Source: Desulfosporosinus lacus DSM 15449 (lineage in GTDB: Bacteria; Bacillota; Desulfitobacteriia; Desulfitobacteriales; Desulfitobacteriaceae). Taken from it: DNA of 64,000 nt. Below the pieces are notes generated by a model, which was not told the DNA's origin, ran no database searches, and worked only from the letters and a program-made list of their open reading frames with translations. Below, in pieces: positions 17,640-26,675 of this stretch. Position 1 is the stretch's first letter. Every line of letters starts with the position of its first letter. The stretch covers positions 275,053 to 339,052 of the forward strand of contig NZ_FQXJ01000006.1 of assembly GCF_900129935.1 (NCBI RefSeq). The letters are read 5' to 3'. The translations under genes were made by a program, and so were the position numbers.

Positions 17640-19394
17640 CTACACTGCATACTTACCGTCTTCTGAAATAGCTGCAGCAATCTCCTGTCTTAGAGCTACC
17701 GTGTTCCGTGTAGTATATTTGGTCAACCTCTGTAAATTATCCAGTAGGCTTGCCAATTCCTCACCTTCAGCAAGAGCTGTCAAGGTTTCTTTCGCCGAAT
17801 ATTCCAACAGGCCAACAGTAGAATTAATGTAGACCATAGCCATATTCTGCTTAAGTTTTGCCTTGGGCCCACCATCATTGGCTCCTGCCTTTTGAGCCCG
17901 AAGCCAGGCGCTTTCCATAGCAAAGGCTCTAATCGCTAAATCAGCCAGTCTGCCAAGTATTTCTTGATGTTTCTGCAAGTCTTTCCCATACTTTTGAAGC
18001 CCGGCACCCATAGTCAGCAGGAAGATATCCTTTGCTGCCTGTACTAACCCCGCTTCCCCTTTTCTGACCAAACTTCCGGCGGCGATCTCTCCCTGAAGCT
18101 TTTCGATGGCTTCCTGAAGGGGGAAATCCCCTTTAGCCGCTCGACGCAGCAGGGTAGTAGGAATCAAAATCCGGTTTATTTCATTGGTCCCTTCGAAAAT
18201 ACGGTAAATCCTTGCATCCCTATATAGTCTTTCAATAGTGTATTCTGAACTAAATCCGTACCCGCCATGGATTTGTACCCCTTCATCTACAGCATAGCCC
18301 AATGTTTCTGTGCCAAAAACCTTGTTCATCGAGCACTCCAGGGCATATTCCTCAATACCCTTGGCAGCTACCAGGCCCCCGTCATTACCCGAGGTATCCA
18401 GACTGTCCATCATGTTCTCTAACAAGCCGCCAGTCCGGTAGACCATGCTCTCGGTCACGTAAATTTTAATCGCCATTTCGGCCAGTTTCTCCTTAATGAG
18501 ACCGAAATTTGCAATGGGTATGCCAAACTGCTTGCGGTCATTAGCATAGGTTGCTGCTAGCTCCAAAGCAAATTTAGCCATACCAACAGAAGTAGCTGCC
18601 AGTTTAAAGCGGCCCAGGTTCAGTATATTAAAAGCCACCACATGACCTCGACCGATCTCAAACAACAAGTTTTCTACCGGCACCTTTACATCTTCGAAGA
18701 TTACTGATCGGGTGGAGGAGCCTTTTATACCCATTTTGTGTTCTTCCGCCCCGGTAGAAAGACCTTCAGAATCTCCGTCTACGATAAAAGCAGTGAACTT
18801 ATCCCCGTCTATTTTGGCATAAACTATGAATACATCGGCCATTCCGGCATTGGTAATAAACTGTTTGGTTCCGTTTAGGATATAATACTTTCCATCAGGA
18901 CTTAAGTCTGCTCTAGTCTTAGCAGACAAAGCGTCCGACCCCGCTCCCGGTTCAGTCAACGCATAGGCCCCGACTTTTTCAGCGGTGGCTAATCCCGGCA
19001 GATACTTCTTCTTTTGTTCATGGGTTCCGAACATGACAATAGGCATACTGCCAATACCTGCTTGGCCACCTTGGGTCTGAGCAAAGGAACCTGCTCTTCC
19101 TATACATTCGGCAATGATGGTAGTGCTGATTTTATCCATCTCCATGCCGCCATATTCTTCCGAAATATCAGCACCGTTAAGACCTAACTCACCGGCTGCC
19201 TCCAGAAGTTCATTAATTAGACCTTCTTTTTTGTTCTCCAGTTCATCCATTCTGGTCAGAACGCTATCCGTTATAAAACCCGCCGTCGTCCTATAAATCA
19301 TTTTGTGTTCAAGCGTAAAATCCTCGGGCGTGAATATATCTTGGGGGTTGGTTTGCCCGAAGAGAAAACTTCCCCCTTTGGGTAAGCTACTCAT
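17640..19394 (-). CDS. Acyl-CoA dehydrogenase, long form
   Basis: A 584-residue FAD enzyme, longer than the usual 380 by a C-terminal helical extension (after about residue 430), as in VLCAD/ACAD9-like bacterial proteins. It carries YALTEPGAGSDALS for flavin and substrate contacts and the catalytic glutamate in IYRIFEGTNEINR. It oxidises acyl-CoA to 2-enoyl-CoA, passing electrons to ETF. First gene of the operon; a strong -24/-12 promoter lies 112 bp upstream. Confidence 0.93.
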   Translation of the reverse strand: MSSLPKGGSFLFGQTNPQDIFTPEDFTLEHKMIYRTTAGFITDSVLTRMDELENKKEGLINELLEAAGELGLNGADISEEYGGMEMDKISTTIIAECIGRAGSFAQTQGGQAGIGSMPIVMFGTHEQKKKYLPGLATAEKVGAYALTEPGAGSDALSAKTRADLSPDGKYYILNGTKQFITNAGMADVFIVYAKIDGDKFTAFIVDGDSEGLSTGAEEHKMGIKGSSTRSVIFEDVKVPVENLLFEIGRGHVVAFNILNLGRFKLAATSVGMAKFALELAATYANDRKQFGIPIANFGLIKEKLAEMAIKIYVTESMVYRTGGLLENMMDSLDTSGNDGGLVAAKGIEEYALECSMNKVFGTETLGYAVDEGVQIHGGYGFSSEYTIERLYRDARIYRIFEGTNEINRILIPTTLLRRAAKGDFPLQEAIEKLQGEIAAGSLVRKGEAGLVQAAKDIFLLTMGAGLQKYGKDLQKHQEILGRLADLAIRAFAMESAWLRAQKAGANDGGPKAKLKQNMAMVYINSTVGLLEYSAKETLTALAEGEELASLLDNLQRLTKYTTRNTVALRQEIAAAISEDGKYAV

Positions 19395-19505
19395 TGGCTC
19401 ACTCTCACTTTCATTGAGAATAATTATGGGATATGAACTCTATTATACCTCCTTCTTAAGTTTTCCGGGACAAGATTTCGCATTATTCAGTATATTTTAA
19501 ATATA

Positions 19506-19522
19506 TGCAATTTTTGTGCCAC
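19506..19522 (-). promoter_or_regulatory. Sigma-54 (-24/-12) promoter of the acyl-CoA dehydrogenase operon
   Basis: The minus strand reads TGGCACAAAAATTGCA, matching TGGCAC-N5-TTGCA with GG and GC ten bases apart. It is 112 bp from the acyl-CoA dehydrogenase start and near a sigma-54 activator gene. Confidence 0.75.
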
Positions 19523-19712
19523 GATAATTATGCCTGTTAACACTCCTAGTGCAGTCATCAGAGTTAGTAAGTTCTTGTACTATCTTGGGTCATATTCTTT
19601 TGCTGGTCCATAGTTCAAGCCTCATGGTTAGCAGTCTTTATTTGATAGAGTCTAATTAAACAGTCCTAAAAAGAGAGATCGGAAGATTAAAAAGGTCAAA
19701 AATGACGTTCAA

Positions 19713-19755
19713 AAATGACCACCTAATTCTTGGAAAAATAATTAGGTGGTCATTT
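19713..19755. terminator. Perfect 15-bp hairpin between divergent units
   Basis: AAATGACCACCTAAT (19713-19727) and its exact complement (19741-19755) enclose a 13-base loop. No gene ends close by on either strand, so it may be a relic terminator or a regulatory element. Confidence 0.5.
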
Positions 19756-19833
19756 AAAGTCATTAAGTCAAAAATTTACCTTTGTCTAATAAAATAGTAA
19801 TTTTATTGGGATTAATATAGGTTCATATCATGA

Positions 19834-19974
19834 AAACAAGCTTTCTTAGCAGTGCCTAATGTTACAACATCTGTCAACGATAAAGGAAGCATAGCCCTAA
19901 AAGCGAATAAAAATGGAGAGATACATGTTAGAAGTATGAAAGATGAGTACAGGCCTTTTACCTCTATTCGTTAA
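19834..19974 (+). pseudogene. Possible 3' remnant of an unrecognised gene
   Basis: A plus-strand frame without a start reads KQAFLAVPNVTTSVNDKGS and on to YRPFTSIR before TAA. The composition looks like real protein rather than chance, but the fragment is only 46 codons and no family is recognised. Confidence 0.2.
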
Positions 19975-20120
19975 TTGATTATTTAGAGTATTCTATATTT
20001 TATCTTTTTATGGTATCATCAACCTGTTGGCAAAGATTGCTAATGCCCTTTGCATCTAAACACGAAGTTTAAGGGTAAGAGATACCAATCAATAATCGCC
20101 AAGAGGAGGTATATAGGAAT

Positions 20121-20555
20121 TTGGATGAGGCTTTAGCTGCATCATTTAAACGCATGATCGAAGAATTGCCCCTTCATAAATTTTTAGGACTAAAGATATC
20201 TTCGGTCGGGGAATTAGAAGCCAGCCTGATCATTGTCGTCGGGGACTCTACCATTAATCCTGCGGGTTCGTTGCATGGAGGCGTAATTTACCTCATGGCA
20301 GATGTATCATCCTCCGTCGCCATTGAAACATCATTATCCAGTGACGAGCATGCCGTCACCATAGACACTCAGACGAGTATTTATCGAGGCACGACTGAAG
20401 GTGAAGTGACCTTTCAAGCTCTGGTTGCCAGACGCACTCGTCGTTTAGCCTTTATCAATGTCAAAATCACAGACTCTGAAGGTCAGTTAATTGCTGAATC
20501 GAGAATAACCAAGGCAATCGTCAATGGTGTTCACTCGTCGAAAAAGAGCAAGTGA
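20121..20555 (+). CDS. PaaI-type acyl-CoA thioesterase
   Basis: A 144-residue hotdog-fold protein of the PaaI family. GSLHGGVIYLMADVSSSVAIE near residue 50 carries the HGG motif with Asp as in PaaI thioesterases, and the IYRGTTEGEVTFQALVARRTRRLAFINVKI segment fits the fold. The TTG start follows AAGAGGAGGT by ten bases. It probably hydrolyses aryl- or acyl-CoA to release CoA. It is transcribed away from the beta-oxidation operon. Confidence 0.87.
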   Translation: MDEALAASFKRMIEELPLHKFLGLKISSVGELEASLIIVVGDSTINPAGSLHGGVIYLMADVSSSVAIETSLSSDEHAVTIDTQTSIYRGTTEGEVTFQALVARRTRRLAFINVKITDSEGQLIAESRITKAIVNGVHSSKKSK

Positions 20556-20564
20556 GAAAATAGT

Positions 20565-20699
20565 ATGTCTTTCTGGTCTGGGTTAAGTGCAGTGATTGTT
20601 CTCAATCTGACGGTATTTTTATTGTTCTATCCATTTTCTTTGAAAATTTTTGGTGTCGGTATCATGAATAATTGCTCACTTCAGTTTGAGAGTGCTTAG
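20565..20699 (+). CDS. Possible small membrane peptide
   Basis: A 44-codon frame directly after the thioesterase encodes a hydrophobic peptide (SAVIVLNLTVFLLFYPFSL in the middle). A weak GTGAGAA precedes it. No family is recognised; it may be a chance frame. Confidence 0.25.
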   Translation: MSFWSGLSAVIVLNLTVFLLFYPFSLKIFGVGIMNNCSLQFESA

Positions 20700-20765
20700 T
20701 AAATCTTAATACTCCTTAAGAAATTACTTACGAAGAAAATCAAATAATGCTACAATTAATGAACA

Positions 20766-20816
20766 GCGAGTAGCCTTTGCGGCGTAAGTCCAGTTGCAAA
20801 GTATACTCGTTTTTTT
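20766..20816 (+). terminator. Leader hairpin with U-run before the methyltransferase-like gene
   Basis: CGAGTA (20767-20772) pairs with TACTCG (20804-20809) and, inside, CTTTGC (20775-20780) with GCAAAG (20796-20801); seven T residues follow. It is an intrinsic terminator 40 bp before a start codon, which suggests attenuation or the end of a short upstream RNA. Confidence 0.6.
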
Positions 20817-20855
20817 AATACCAAAAAAATATTTAAGTAGATTCGAGGTAAAAAG

Positions 20856-21875
20856 ATGATTAGATTTGAAAGAAATACGGAACTTGATATAGCAATGAAG
20901 AACCTCATACGCTCCATGGTTGATGTGAGTGACTACATTACGACTATTTCTCATTATATGGGGATGAAACTTACGCGGCAGAAGGAAAAGGATCTAATAG
21001 AAATATTAAGAAAATACAACGTGCCTCAAGAGGGCTTGAAATACGACTTGAAAGTCCTGACCGAGAATCCATATTTCAAGGACGTCAAACTTGACAGCGT
21101 GGATTCCGAGACCGTGAATTATGAGAAAGCCACCATCAAGAAAAGAACTTTAATAAGCACGAATTTCCATCAGCTTATGGGAAAGTACCTGTTTCACCAT
21201 CATCCCATCGGGTACTTTGAAGCAGACATCGATTTGCCAGTCTTAAAAGAAGGCAAGAAAATATGGATGTCCCCTGCCATCAGCGAACTTGAGAGCATGG
21301 GAGAGGGTACTGAAAAAGGGCATGGGAAATGCCTGACCATAGGGCTTGGAATCGGGGTCCTCCCCTATCTTTGGCTGCTGAAAGACGAGGTAGAAAGTGT
21401 GACGGTCGTTGAAATCAACCAAGACGTCATCGATTTGTTTGAAAAATACATCAGACCACAGTTTAGAACCGCTAAGAAACTTGAAATCATTCATGGTGAT
21501 GCCTTCGACTACTACAACGAAGACTTCCTGAACCAGTTCGACTATGTGTATGTGGACTTCTGGGAATCTAGCGGAGATGGTTTGGGATTGTACACAAGGC
21601 TCATGAAAAAGAAGAGGGACCTCCCTCATGTCGACTTTTGGGTGGAGGACTCTATGCTCCACAACGTGAAATACATCATAGCCCCGTATCTTTACGCCGT
21701 TTACGAAGGCAGGTGTGTGACAGATTTCATCTCCTCTACTGACGGAGATTTGAAGGAACTTGCGACGAAAGTAAACAGATACTTCAAGACCAGGAATGAC
21801 GTAGTACGAACGGAAGATGAGTTGTTGAGTATCATACATGGGAAAGATGTTTTGAGAGAGATACTCGCCCAGTAG
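20856..21875 (+). CDS. SAM-dependent methyltransferase/spermidine-synthase-like protein
   Basis: A 339-residue protein whose C-terminal half is a class I Rossmann methyltransferase fold: CLTIGLGIGVLPYLW (motif I) near residue 165, VTVVEINQDVIDLF (acidic loop) near 185 and IIHGDAFDYYNED near 210, then YVYVDFWE. The layout resembles spermidine synthases, but the catalytic set is not clear. The N-terminal 120 residues match nothing I recognise. Substrate unknown. Isolated transcription unit with a terminator-like leader. Confidence 0.7.
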   Translation: MIRFERNTELDIAMKNLIRSMVDVSDYITTISHYMGMKLTRQKEKDLIEILRKYNVPQEGLKYDLKVLTENPYFKDVKLDSVDSETVNYEKATIKKRTLISTNFHQLMGKYLFHHHPIGYFEADIDLPVLKEGKKIWMSPAISELESMGEGTEKGHGKCLTIGLGIGVLPYLWLLKDEVESVTVVEINQDVIDLFEKYIRPQFRTAKKLEIIHGDAFDYYNEDFLNQFDYVYVDFWESSGDGLGLYTRLMKKKRDLPHVDFWVEDSMLHNVKYIIAPYLYAVYEGRCVTDFISSTDGDLKELATKVNRYFKTRNDVVRTEDELLSIIHGKDVLREILAQ

Positions 21876-21884
21876 AAAAATCAT

Positions 21885-22276
21885 TATCCTGGGAACAGTC
21901 GCACGACAGCTTGCCTCTGAGCAGTGTCACACCTTATGTATTGATCCGAGGAAAGACCTGCAGCAGGCCGAGGCCGTTAACTTATCCCTCCGGTCGTTTT
22001 CTTCGCGTCCAAAACCCTAGAGAAATAATGATTACGATTAAAAGCAATTTCTTTCTCCAGTTCATCTCATCACTTCTTTCTTCGTCAGGACCCTATGATG
22101 TTTGGCCGACAACCAGCGCCTTGTATATGAAATTCCACATCTCGCCTGTTCATTCCTTCCAAATTAAACAAATTAAAGCCAGAACCTTTAGGTCCTGGCA
22201 TTTATACCTAAGCCTTCACCATCGAAAGCCCGTCTACATATGCTGTAATTAAAGCTACCAAAAGGCGGGAATCAAA
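21885..22276. other. Non-coding stretch before a decayed gene
   Basis: No supported gene is seen in these 390 bp. Base composition is mixed, and the region leads into a decayed DUF3102 gene, so it may be debris of a lost element. Confidence 0.3.
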
Positions 22277-22606
22277 ATGAATGAACCAATCATTGAACGT
22301 ACACTGCAAGGCATCGCGGCTGAGATTAATAGGATCAAACAACAGACTTTAAAATCATGCTTACCAATGCCATCGAGGTCGGCAAGCGCCTGAAGGAGGC
22401 CAAGGCCTTGCTCCCCCATGGAGAATGGGGAAAATGGTTGGTCGAATCGGTGAGCTATTCCCAGCACAGCCAACAGGCTGATACAGCTCTTTGAAGAATA
22501 TGGAGATAAACTGTTCGCTTCCAGCGATGACGGCGGCAGCTCAAATTCGTCGGCGCAGACGAATTTGACCGAATCTTGGACGTTGCAAAATAACAAAGTC
22601 CGTTGA
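22277..22606 (+). pseudogene. Decayed DUF3102-family gene
   Basis: Three frames together spell a DUF3102-like protein: MNEPIIERTLQGIAAEINRI in frame 1, MLTNAIEVGKRLKEAKALLP and HGEWGKWLVESVSYSQ in a second, then LIQLFEEYGDKLFASSDDGG in a third. At least two frameshifts have occurred, near 22355 and 22475. DUF3102 proteins are common in Firmicute accessory DNA and plasmids; their role is unknown. A ribosome site (GGCGGGA) is still present before the first ATG. Confidence 0.75.
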
Positions 22607-22652
22607 TGAGTTCATGGCACAACTACATAGGCACCAAGGCCTACTTGAGGAA

Positions 22653-22676
22653 GAAAAAAGACCACTTTGTGGTCTC
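22653..22676 (-). terminator. Rho-independent terminator downstream of the QueG-like gene
   Basis: On the minus strand GACCACAAAGTGGTC is followed by TTTTTTC. It lies about 180 bp past the QueG-like stop. Confidence 0.65.
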
Positions 22677-22760
22677 TGATTGCCATTTTGGTATTCGCTG
22701 GCGTTCGACCCTTTAGATAAACTGAAGCCATAAACTTCCGTGGCTCCCTATCTTGATTGT

Positions 22761-22862
22761 TCACCGAAAGAGTTATTTCTGATCGTTGATAAAGCTCTTT
22801 ATGAAGCAAAAGCTTCTGGCAGAAACCAAGTAAAGTCTTTACCAGTGAACTCGTTCAACTAA
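22761..22862 (+). pseudogene. 3' remnant of a GGDEF-domain gene
   Basis: A short frame reads SPKELFLIVDKALYEAKASG then RNQVKSLPVNSFN and TAA. This is the characteristic C-terminal end of GGDEF (diguanylate cyclase) domains (ALYxAKxxGRN). The rest of the gene is absent. It overlaps the end of the convergent QueG-like gene by 8 bp. Confidence 0.7.
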
Positions 22863-24009
22863 AGTCGATTAGTTCGCCCCTTATTTCACTTCTAAATAAA
22901 GCGTTCCTAATCTCTTCTATTACAGATTCAGTTGTTTCCTTGCTAAGATTATCCTTAAGTATTTGTTTGGCTGATCTGCTACCGATTTTCCCTAAAGCCC
23001 ATGCGGCATAACCACGTACTAAATCTTCAGGATCATTCATGGCAACTGCGAGATTGGGAACAAATGCCGGGTCGCCTAGATTACCAAGAGCAATGGCGGC
23101 ATTCCGCTGAAAGTATTTCCTCTCTTTTATATAGTTGTACATCAGCGGTTGTATTCTAGTCGAATAAAATTCATCTGTCATATTGAGCATTTGTGAGAGA
23201 CTGAAATCCTGAGCCACTTTCACCAAAAACTCATCGTCCAGCAGTTTTTCTTTTAATCTCGTCTGATTGCGGGGACATACTTCTTGGCAAATGTCGCATC
23301 CATGAACCTTCGTCCCCATTTTTTCACGGATTTCAGGTTCAATGTGACTTCCAACCATACGATCCTGCGTTATGAATGTATTAAACGCAATGCAACGGCG
23401 CGGATTCAATTTTAGCGGCTCATAAATGGCTTGCGTAGGACAAGCTTTCATGCAGGCAGAACAGCCTTCCGGACAACCAACCTCAACGGTTGGACTATCA
23501 TAGTCAAGCTCTATATCGACTACGAAGGATGTAAGATAGATAAAAGAGCCAATACCTTCGGCATAAGCGAAATTATTTCTACCGTAATTTACTATGCCTG
23601 CTTTAGCCGCAACCAATCTTTCTGGCAAATTTATCTTATCACCCACTTCGCACCCGAGTTTGCGCAGAAATTCCCGCATCAGTTGTGGTCTGGCTCCATT
23701 GATCCGTTCATCTGGTGCATTATAACACCTCGCTTGATAGACACGGCCGATTTTATCGGTCAATTCCTTCGGAAAGCTCTTTTGTGCATAATCATAAACT
23801 GTTGTAATGATGGACTTCGCCGTAGGCATCAGCGAACGGGGTTCAGCTGCAACCAACGGACGAGACGGTCCTTTGATATAAAATGAATACATCTCATGTC
23901 TATCGGTTAAATCAGCGATGTATTCAGGAAAGCTTTCGGCAGGAATAATGCCGACCTTGCTGTACCCTATATCTAAGGCAAATTCTTTAATTTGTGTTGT
24001 AAGCGACAT
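22855..24009 (-). CDS. QueG-like Fe-S protein with HEAT repeats
   Basis: A 384-residue protein related to epoxyqueuosine reductase. It has a B12-binding-type N-terminal region, then two [4Fe-4S] motifs: CPEGCSACMKACP near residue 180 and CDICQEVCP near 238. A HEAT-like C-terminus follows (AIALGNLGDPAFVPNLAVA, GYAAWALGKIGS). Whether it reduces epoxyqueuosine or is a paralogue with another role is unclear, because several residues typical of true QueG are not obvious. The start follows GAGGAGAG. Confidence 0.75.
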   Translation of the reverse strand: MSLTTQIKEFALDIGYSKVGIIPAESFPEYIADLTDRHEMYSFYIKGPSRPLVAAEPRSLMPTAKSIITTVYDYAQKSFPKELTDKIGRVYQARCYNAPDERINGARPQLMREFLRKLGCEVGDKINLPERLVAAKAGIVNYGRNNFAYAEGIGSFIYLTSFVVDIELDYDSPTVEVGCPEGCSACMKACPTQAIYEPLKLNPRRCIAFNTFITQDRMVGSHIEPEIREKMGTKVHGCDICQEVCPRNQTRLKEKLLDDEFLVKVAQDFSLSQMLNMTDEFYSTRIQPLMYNYIKERKYFQRNAAIALGNLGDPAFVPNLAVAMNDPEDLVRGYAAWALGKIGSRSAKQILKDNLSKETTESVIEEIRNALFRSEIRGELIDFS

Positions 24010-24154
24010 ACTTCGTCTCTCCTCTCAATTTCCGACGAGTTCCGAGTTTGATTTTGTCAAATTAGATTTAGTAATAATGTGTATATACACCAATTTAATG
24101 ATAGAGATCTTCAATAATAAGCATTTCTACATAACCTCGCCTCCTAACACAGAT

Positions 24155-24595
24155 TTACCTAGTCAGAGCCTCCAGTTTTGAAAGCAATTTCTCAAAAACA
24201 TCTAATTCTTCCACTCCCAAATATTCCTCCAATAATGTTTGCGCTTCACCCCATAGCGCCCAAGCGTTGACCAACGCGGCTTTGCCAGCATCAGTGAGCA
24301 TCACATGCCTAGAGCGCGAATCCTCTCCAGAATTAACCATTATTAAACCAGCATTCATCAGTGGCTTAATATTCCGGTTCAGAGTAGTTCGGTCAATACG
24401 CATGGTTTTGGCTAGTGCACTCATACTAACTGACTCCACTCGTTCTAGATTCCGCAATAACGAATACTGCGTAACTTTAAGTCCGCTTGGTTCCAAAACC
24501 TTTTCATAAAATTGGGTTACCGCCCGGGAAGCGCGCCTTATATTCAAACAGTGACAAGGGCTAGAAGATTTAAGATCGTATCTGATATGTTTCAT
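24155..24595 (-). CDS. MarR-family transcriptional regulator
   Basis: A 146-residue winged-helix protein. The HTH is SMSALAKTMRIDRTTLNRNIKPL (about 55-77) followed by the wing GLIMVNSGEDSRSRHVMLTDAGKAAL. CHCLNIRRASRAVTQFYE at the N-terminus has two cysteines (C15, C17 region) that may sense oxidants. Its target is not evident; the upstream gap has an AT-rich inverted stretch with TGTATATACAC-like sequence on both sides of the gene. Confidence 0.92.
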   Translation of the reverse strand: MKHIRYDLKSSSPCHCLNIRRASRAVTQFYEKVLEPSGLKVTQYSLLRNLERVESVSMSALAKTMRIDRTTLNRNIKPLMNAGLIMVNSGEDSRSRHVMLTDAGKAALVNAWALWGEAQTLLEEYLGVEELDVFEKLLSKLEALTR

Positions 24596-24725
24596 TGATT
24601 ATCGCCTTCTTCTATATATTATGCACCCCAAAAACGTGTATATACACTTATTATTTCTATATAATATATTACAAATTGCATTACACTTCAAGGATGTGGG
24701 TCTAAAAATAAGGGTTTTAAAATAG

Positions 24726-24770
24726 AAGCGCCCTCCTAACGTTTAAAAATCAGCGTAGGAGGGCGTTTCT
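24726..24770 (-). terminator. Terminator after the CDGSH gene
   Basis: CGCCCTCCTA (24729-24738) pairs with TAGGAGGGCG (24756-24765). It may work in both directions, serving the CDGSH gene on the minus strand. Confidence 0.65.
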
Positions 24771-24913
24771 TGCATGCCAATATAACTACAACACCCTTTA
24801 AACTATAGAGGTAGATCCGCTAGTCATTGAATGTTTAAATTGCCGAGATGGCCACATGACTTAAACTTTTATCGGTCAATCGCAGCAATACATACCGGAA
24901 ACCGATAACACTC

Positions 24914-25597
24914 TCACTTAGCAGAAAATTTTATTGAAATATGTGTGGCGTCGCAAAATGGGCTATTTCTTGACTTGCCACAGCGACATAGAGTGACTCT
25001 ATTTCTGATTTCATAGGTGAAACCCTCCGAAGATTCAATCGGAATGTTTCCTTTAACAAAAACTGGGCCACTGACTTCTTTTTCGGCATCCTGAAGTATT
25101 TCTATGGAAGGTTCATACTTAGGTTCAATCGGTTTTCCTGTTTTATCGTAGGCAACTAATCTTCCTGCTAGACATTCAGATGCTGCAATAATTGCCTCTG
25201 CTCTATAGTTCGGATTATCCGAGTTTTCGGTAAGCTCCCATACATTTCCGTCTTTCCTGTGACAAAAACGCGCTAAGGCACATCGATTATCATCGAGAAG
25301 GTCGAGAGCCGGACCCTCAAACAAATCTGCCCGGTCTTCAAACGTCTCCCTTGATGCCTTCTCCTCTCCGATAAAACCGACTTTTTCATGTGAGCCATCA
25401 CAAAAGGGAGCATTCTTTGTTTGACCGCATCGGCAGAGAGCATATTCTTCACTCTGCGGCAATTCACGTCCATTTTTATATTCATAGATTTTTCCCTTAG
25501 GAACTATGATCCTTTCCGCCAAAGGAACATTTCCCGTGATAAGATACGGCCCATTTTTTAATATTTTAATCTTAGCTAGTTTATTTTTGTCCATCAT
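24914..25597 (-). CDS. Double CDGSH iron-sulfur protein
   Basis: A 227-residue protein with two CDGSH-type [2Fe-2S] motifs: CRCGQTKNAPFCDGSH near residue 56 and CRCGKSRNSPFCDATH near 207. Each has the Cys3-His ligand set. Between them is a region with CALARFCHRK and ASECLAGRLVAYD that matches the divergent Fer4/DUF1271-like domain of bacterial CDGSH proteins. It probably acts in electron transfer or cluster handling in the cytoplasm. The ATG at 25597 is preferred over the upstream TTG. Confidence 0.9.
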   Translation of the reverse strand: MMDKNKLAKIKILKNGPYLITGNVPLAERIIVPKGKIYEYKNGRELPQSEEYALCRCGQTKNAPFCDGSHEKVGFIGEEKASRETFEDRADLFEGPALDLLDDNRCALARFCHRKDGNVWELTENSDNPNYRAEAIIAASECLAGRLVAYDKTGKPIEPKYEPSIEILQDAEKEVSGPVFVKGNIPIESSEGFTYEIRNRVTLCRCGKSRNSPFCDATHISIKFSAK

Positions 25598-25603
25598 ATG
25601 CAA

Positions 25604-25723
25604 TCACCCTTTAAATTTTTTACGTAATTTGATTTCTTGTTCTGTTAAAATATCGACATAAGCCGTTAACCAGTTGATCTTCTGCTGAGCATGATTCAGA
25701 AAACCACCATAAGCAAAGAAGAG
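25604..25723 (-). pseudogene. Possible gene remnant before the CDGSH gene
   Basis: Directly after the MFS remnant and in the same frame, 39 codons read LFFAYGGFLNHAQQKINWLT and on to QEIKLRKKFKG before TGA. It looks like the C-terminus of a real protein, but no family is recognised. Confidence 0.25.
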
Positions 25724-26137
25724 TCACGACAGACTTAACTCACTCGCTTCAGTTTTTCTCTTTTGTGTTAGAGCAAAATATAGAAGGCCAGCAACGATAA
25801 TCAATACAAATCCCACCTCATAAATGCTAGGATAGCCTGTAACACCCGCTACTATGCCTAAAGTATACGCACCAATTGCCATTCCAGCATCCATCGAGTT
25901 AAAGAATAAAGAGTTAGCGATTCCTATCCGCTGAGGTTCCACCGAACTAATGATTTGTGTTTGAAATATTGGCGTTACCGAACCATAACCGATACCAATA
26001 ATAGCTCCAGCCATCAAAATAACGCCACTCGAGTGGGCTTGACTTAAAAGGAACATTCCAATTAGAAACGCAATGGCCGAGTAAATAAGAATCTTTTTCT
26101 GAGAACCTTTGCCTACCCACTGCCCCGCAATGATCCA
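25724..26137 (-). pseudogene. MFS transporter, C-terminal fragment
   Basis: About 138 codons of a major facilitator remain, from WIIAGQWVGKGSQKKILIYS to the natural-looking tail QKRKTEASELSLS. The N-terminal two thirds, including the start, is missing. The reading frame stops exactly where the frame of a LysR gene begins on the other strand. Confidence 0.75.
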
Positions 26138-26452
26138 TTTATTCTTTATAGACCTGAATCTGCACTACATGATGTCATTGAAGGGCTTTGTAATGATACT
26201 GGGTTTCATCCGAAAATGTCCTTTGAAGCTTTTGAAGAACGGACCGTTGCTGGACTTGTTGGAGCAAAGTTTGGCGTTGCACTCATCCCATTAATGCCTG
26301 GACTTGATATGCAGAAAATTTCACTGATTCGTGTCCGTGAACCTCGTTGTTTAATAGTCATTCAAATGGTTTGGCGAACAAATGGGTATATGTCGCCTGC
26401 CGCAACATATTTTAAGTCCTATGTTGAAAACACCATGCGTTTAACCGAATAG
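26135..26452 (+). pseudogene. LysR-family regulator, C-terminal fragment
   Basis: The plus strand encodes PFILYRPESALHDVIEGLCN, then FEERTVAGLVGAKFGVALIP, and ends NTMRLTE. This is the C-terminal half of a LysR effector-binding domain. The DNA-binding half and start are gone. It faces away from the MFS fragment, the layout of a divergent regulator/transporter pair that has lost its centre. Confidence 0.75.
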
Positions 26453-26675
26453 GTAACATAATGAGGCTAATAGGTCGCTTTCAGAACGACATTAGCCTCC
26501 GAGCAGTACTTGGTCGAAAGCAAACAAGGCTTCGTTTACCTCGAATATGTGTTTAACTGGTATACAAGATTGAGATAATTAACATGAGATAATTAACAAT
26601 GGAGATAAGTGAGGTAAAATCTTGCGGCAAATTTACTCTAATAAAGTATTTTAGGGTTGGGCAAAACTCCAACCC

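Noticed and set aside
21243-21884. 213-codon minus frame opposite the methyltransferase-like gene
   Set aside because: It mirrors codons of the plus-strand gene, which has clear Rossmann motifs.
22612-22809. 65-codon minus frame near the GGDEF remnant
   Set aside because: The plus strand here holds the recognisable GGDEF tail; the minus frame crosses a terminator.
24727-24770. Possible CRISPR or repeat array
   Set aside because: It is one terminator hairpin. No spaced direct repeats of CRISPR type were found anywhere in the window.
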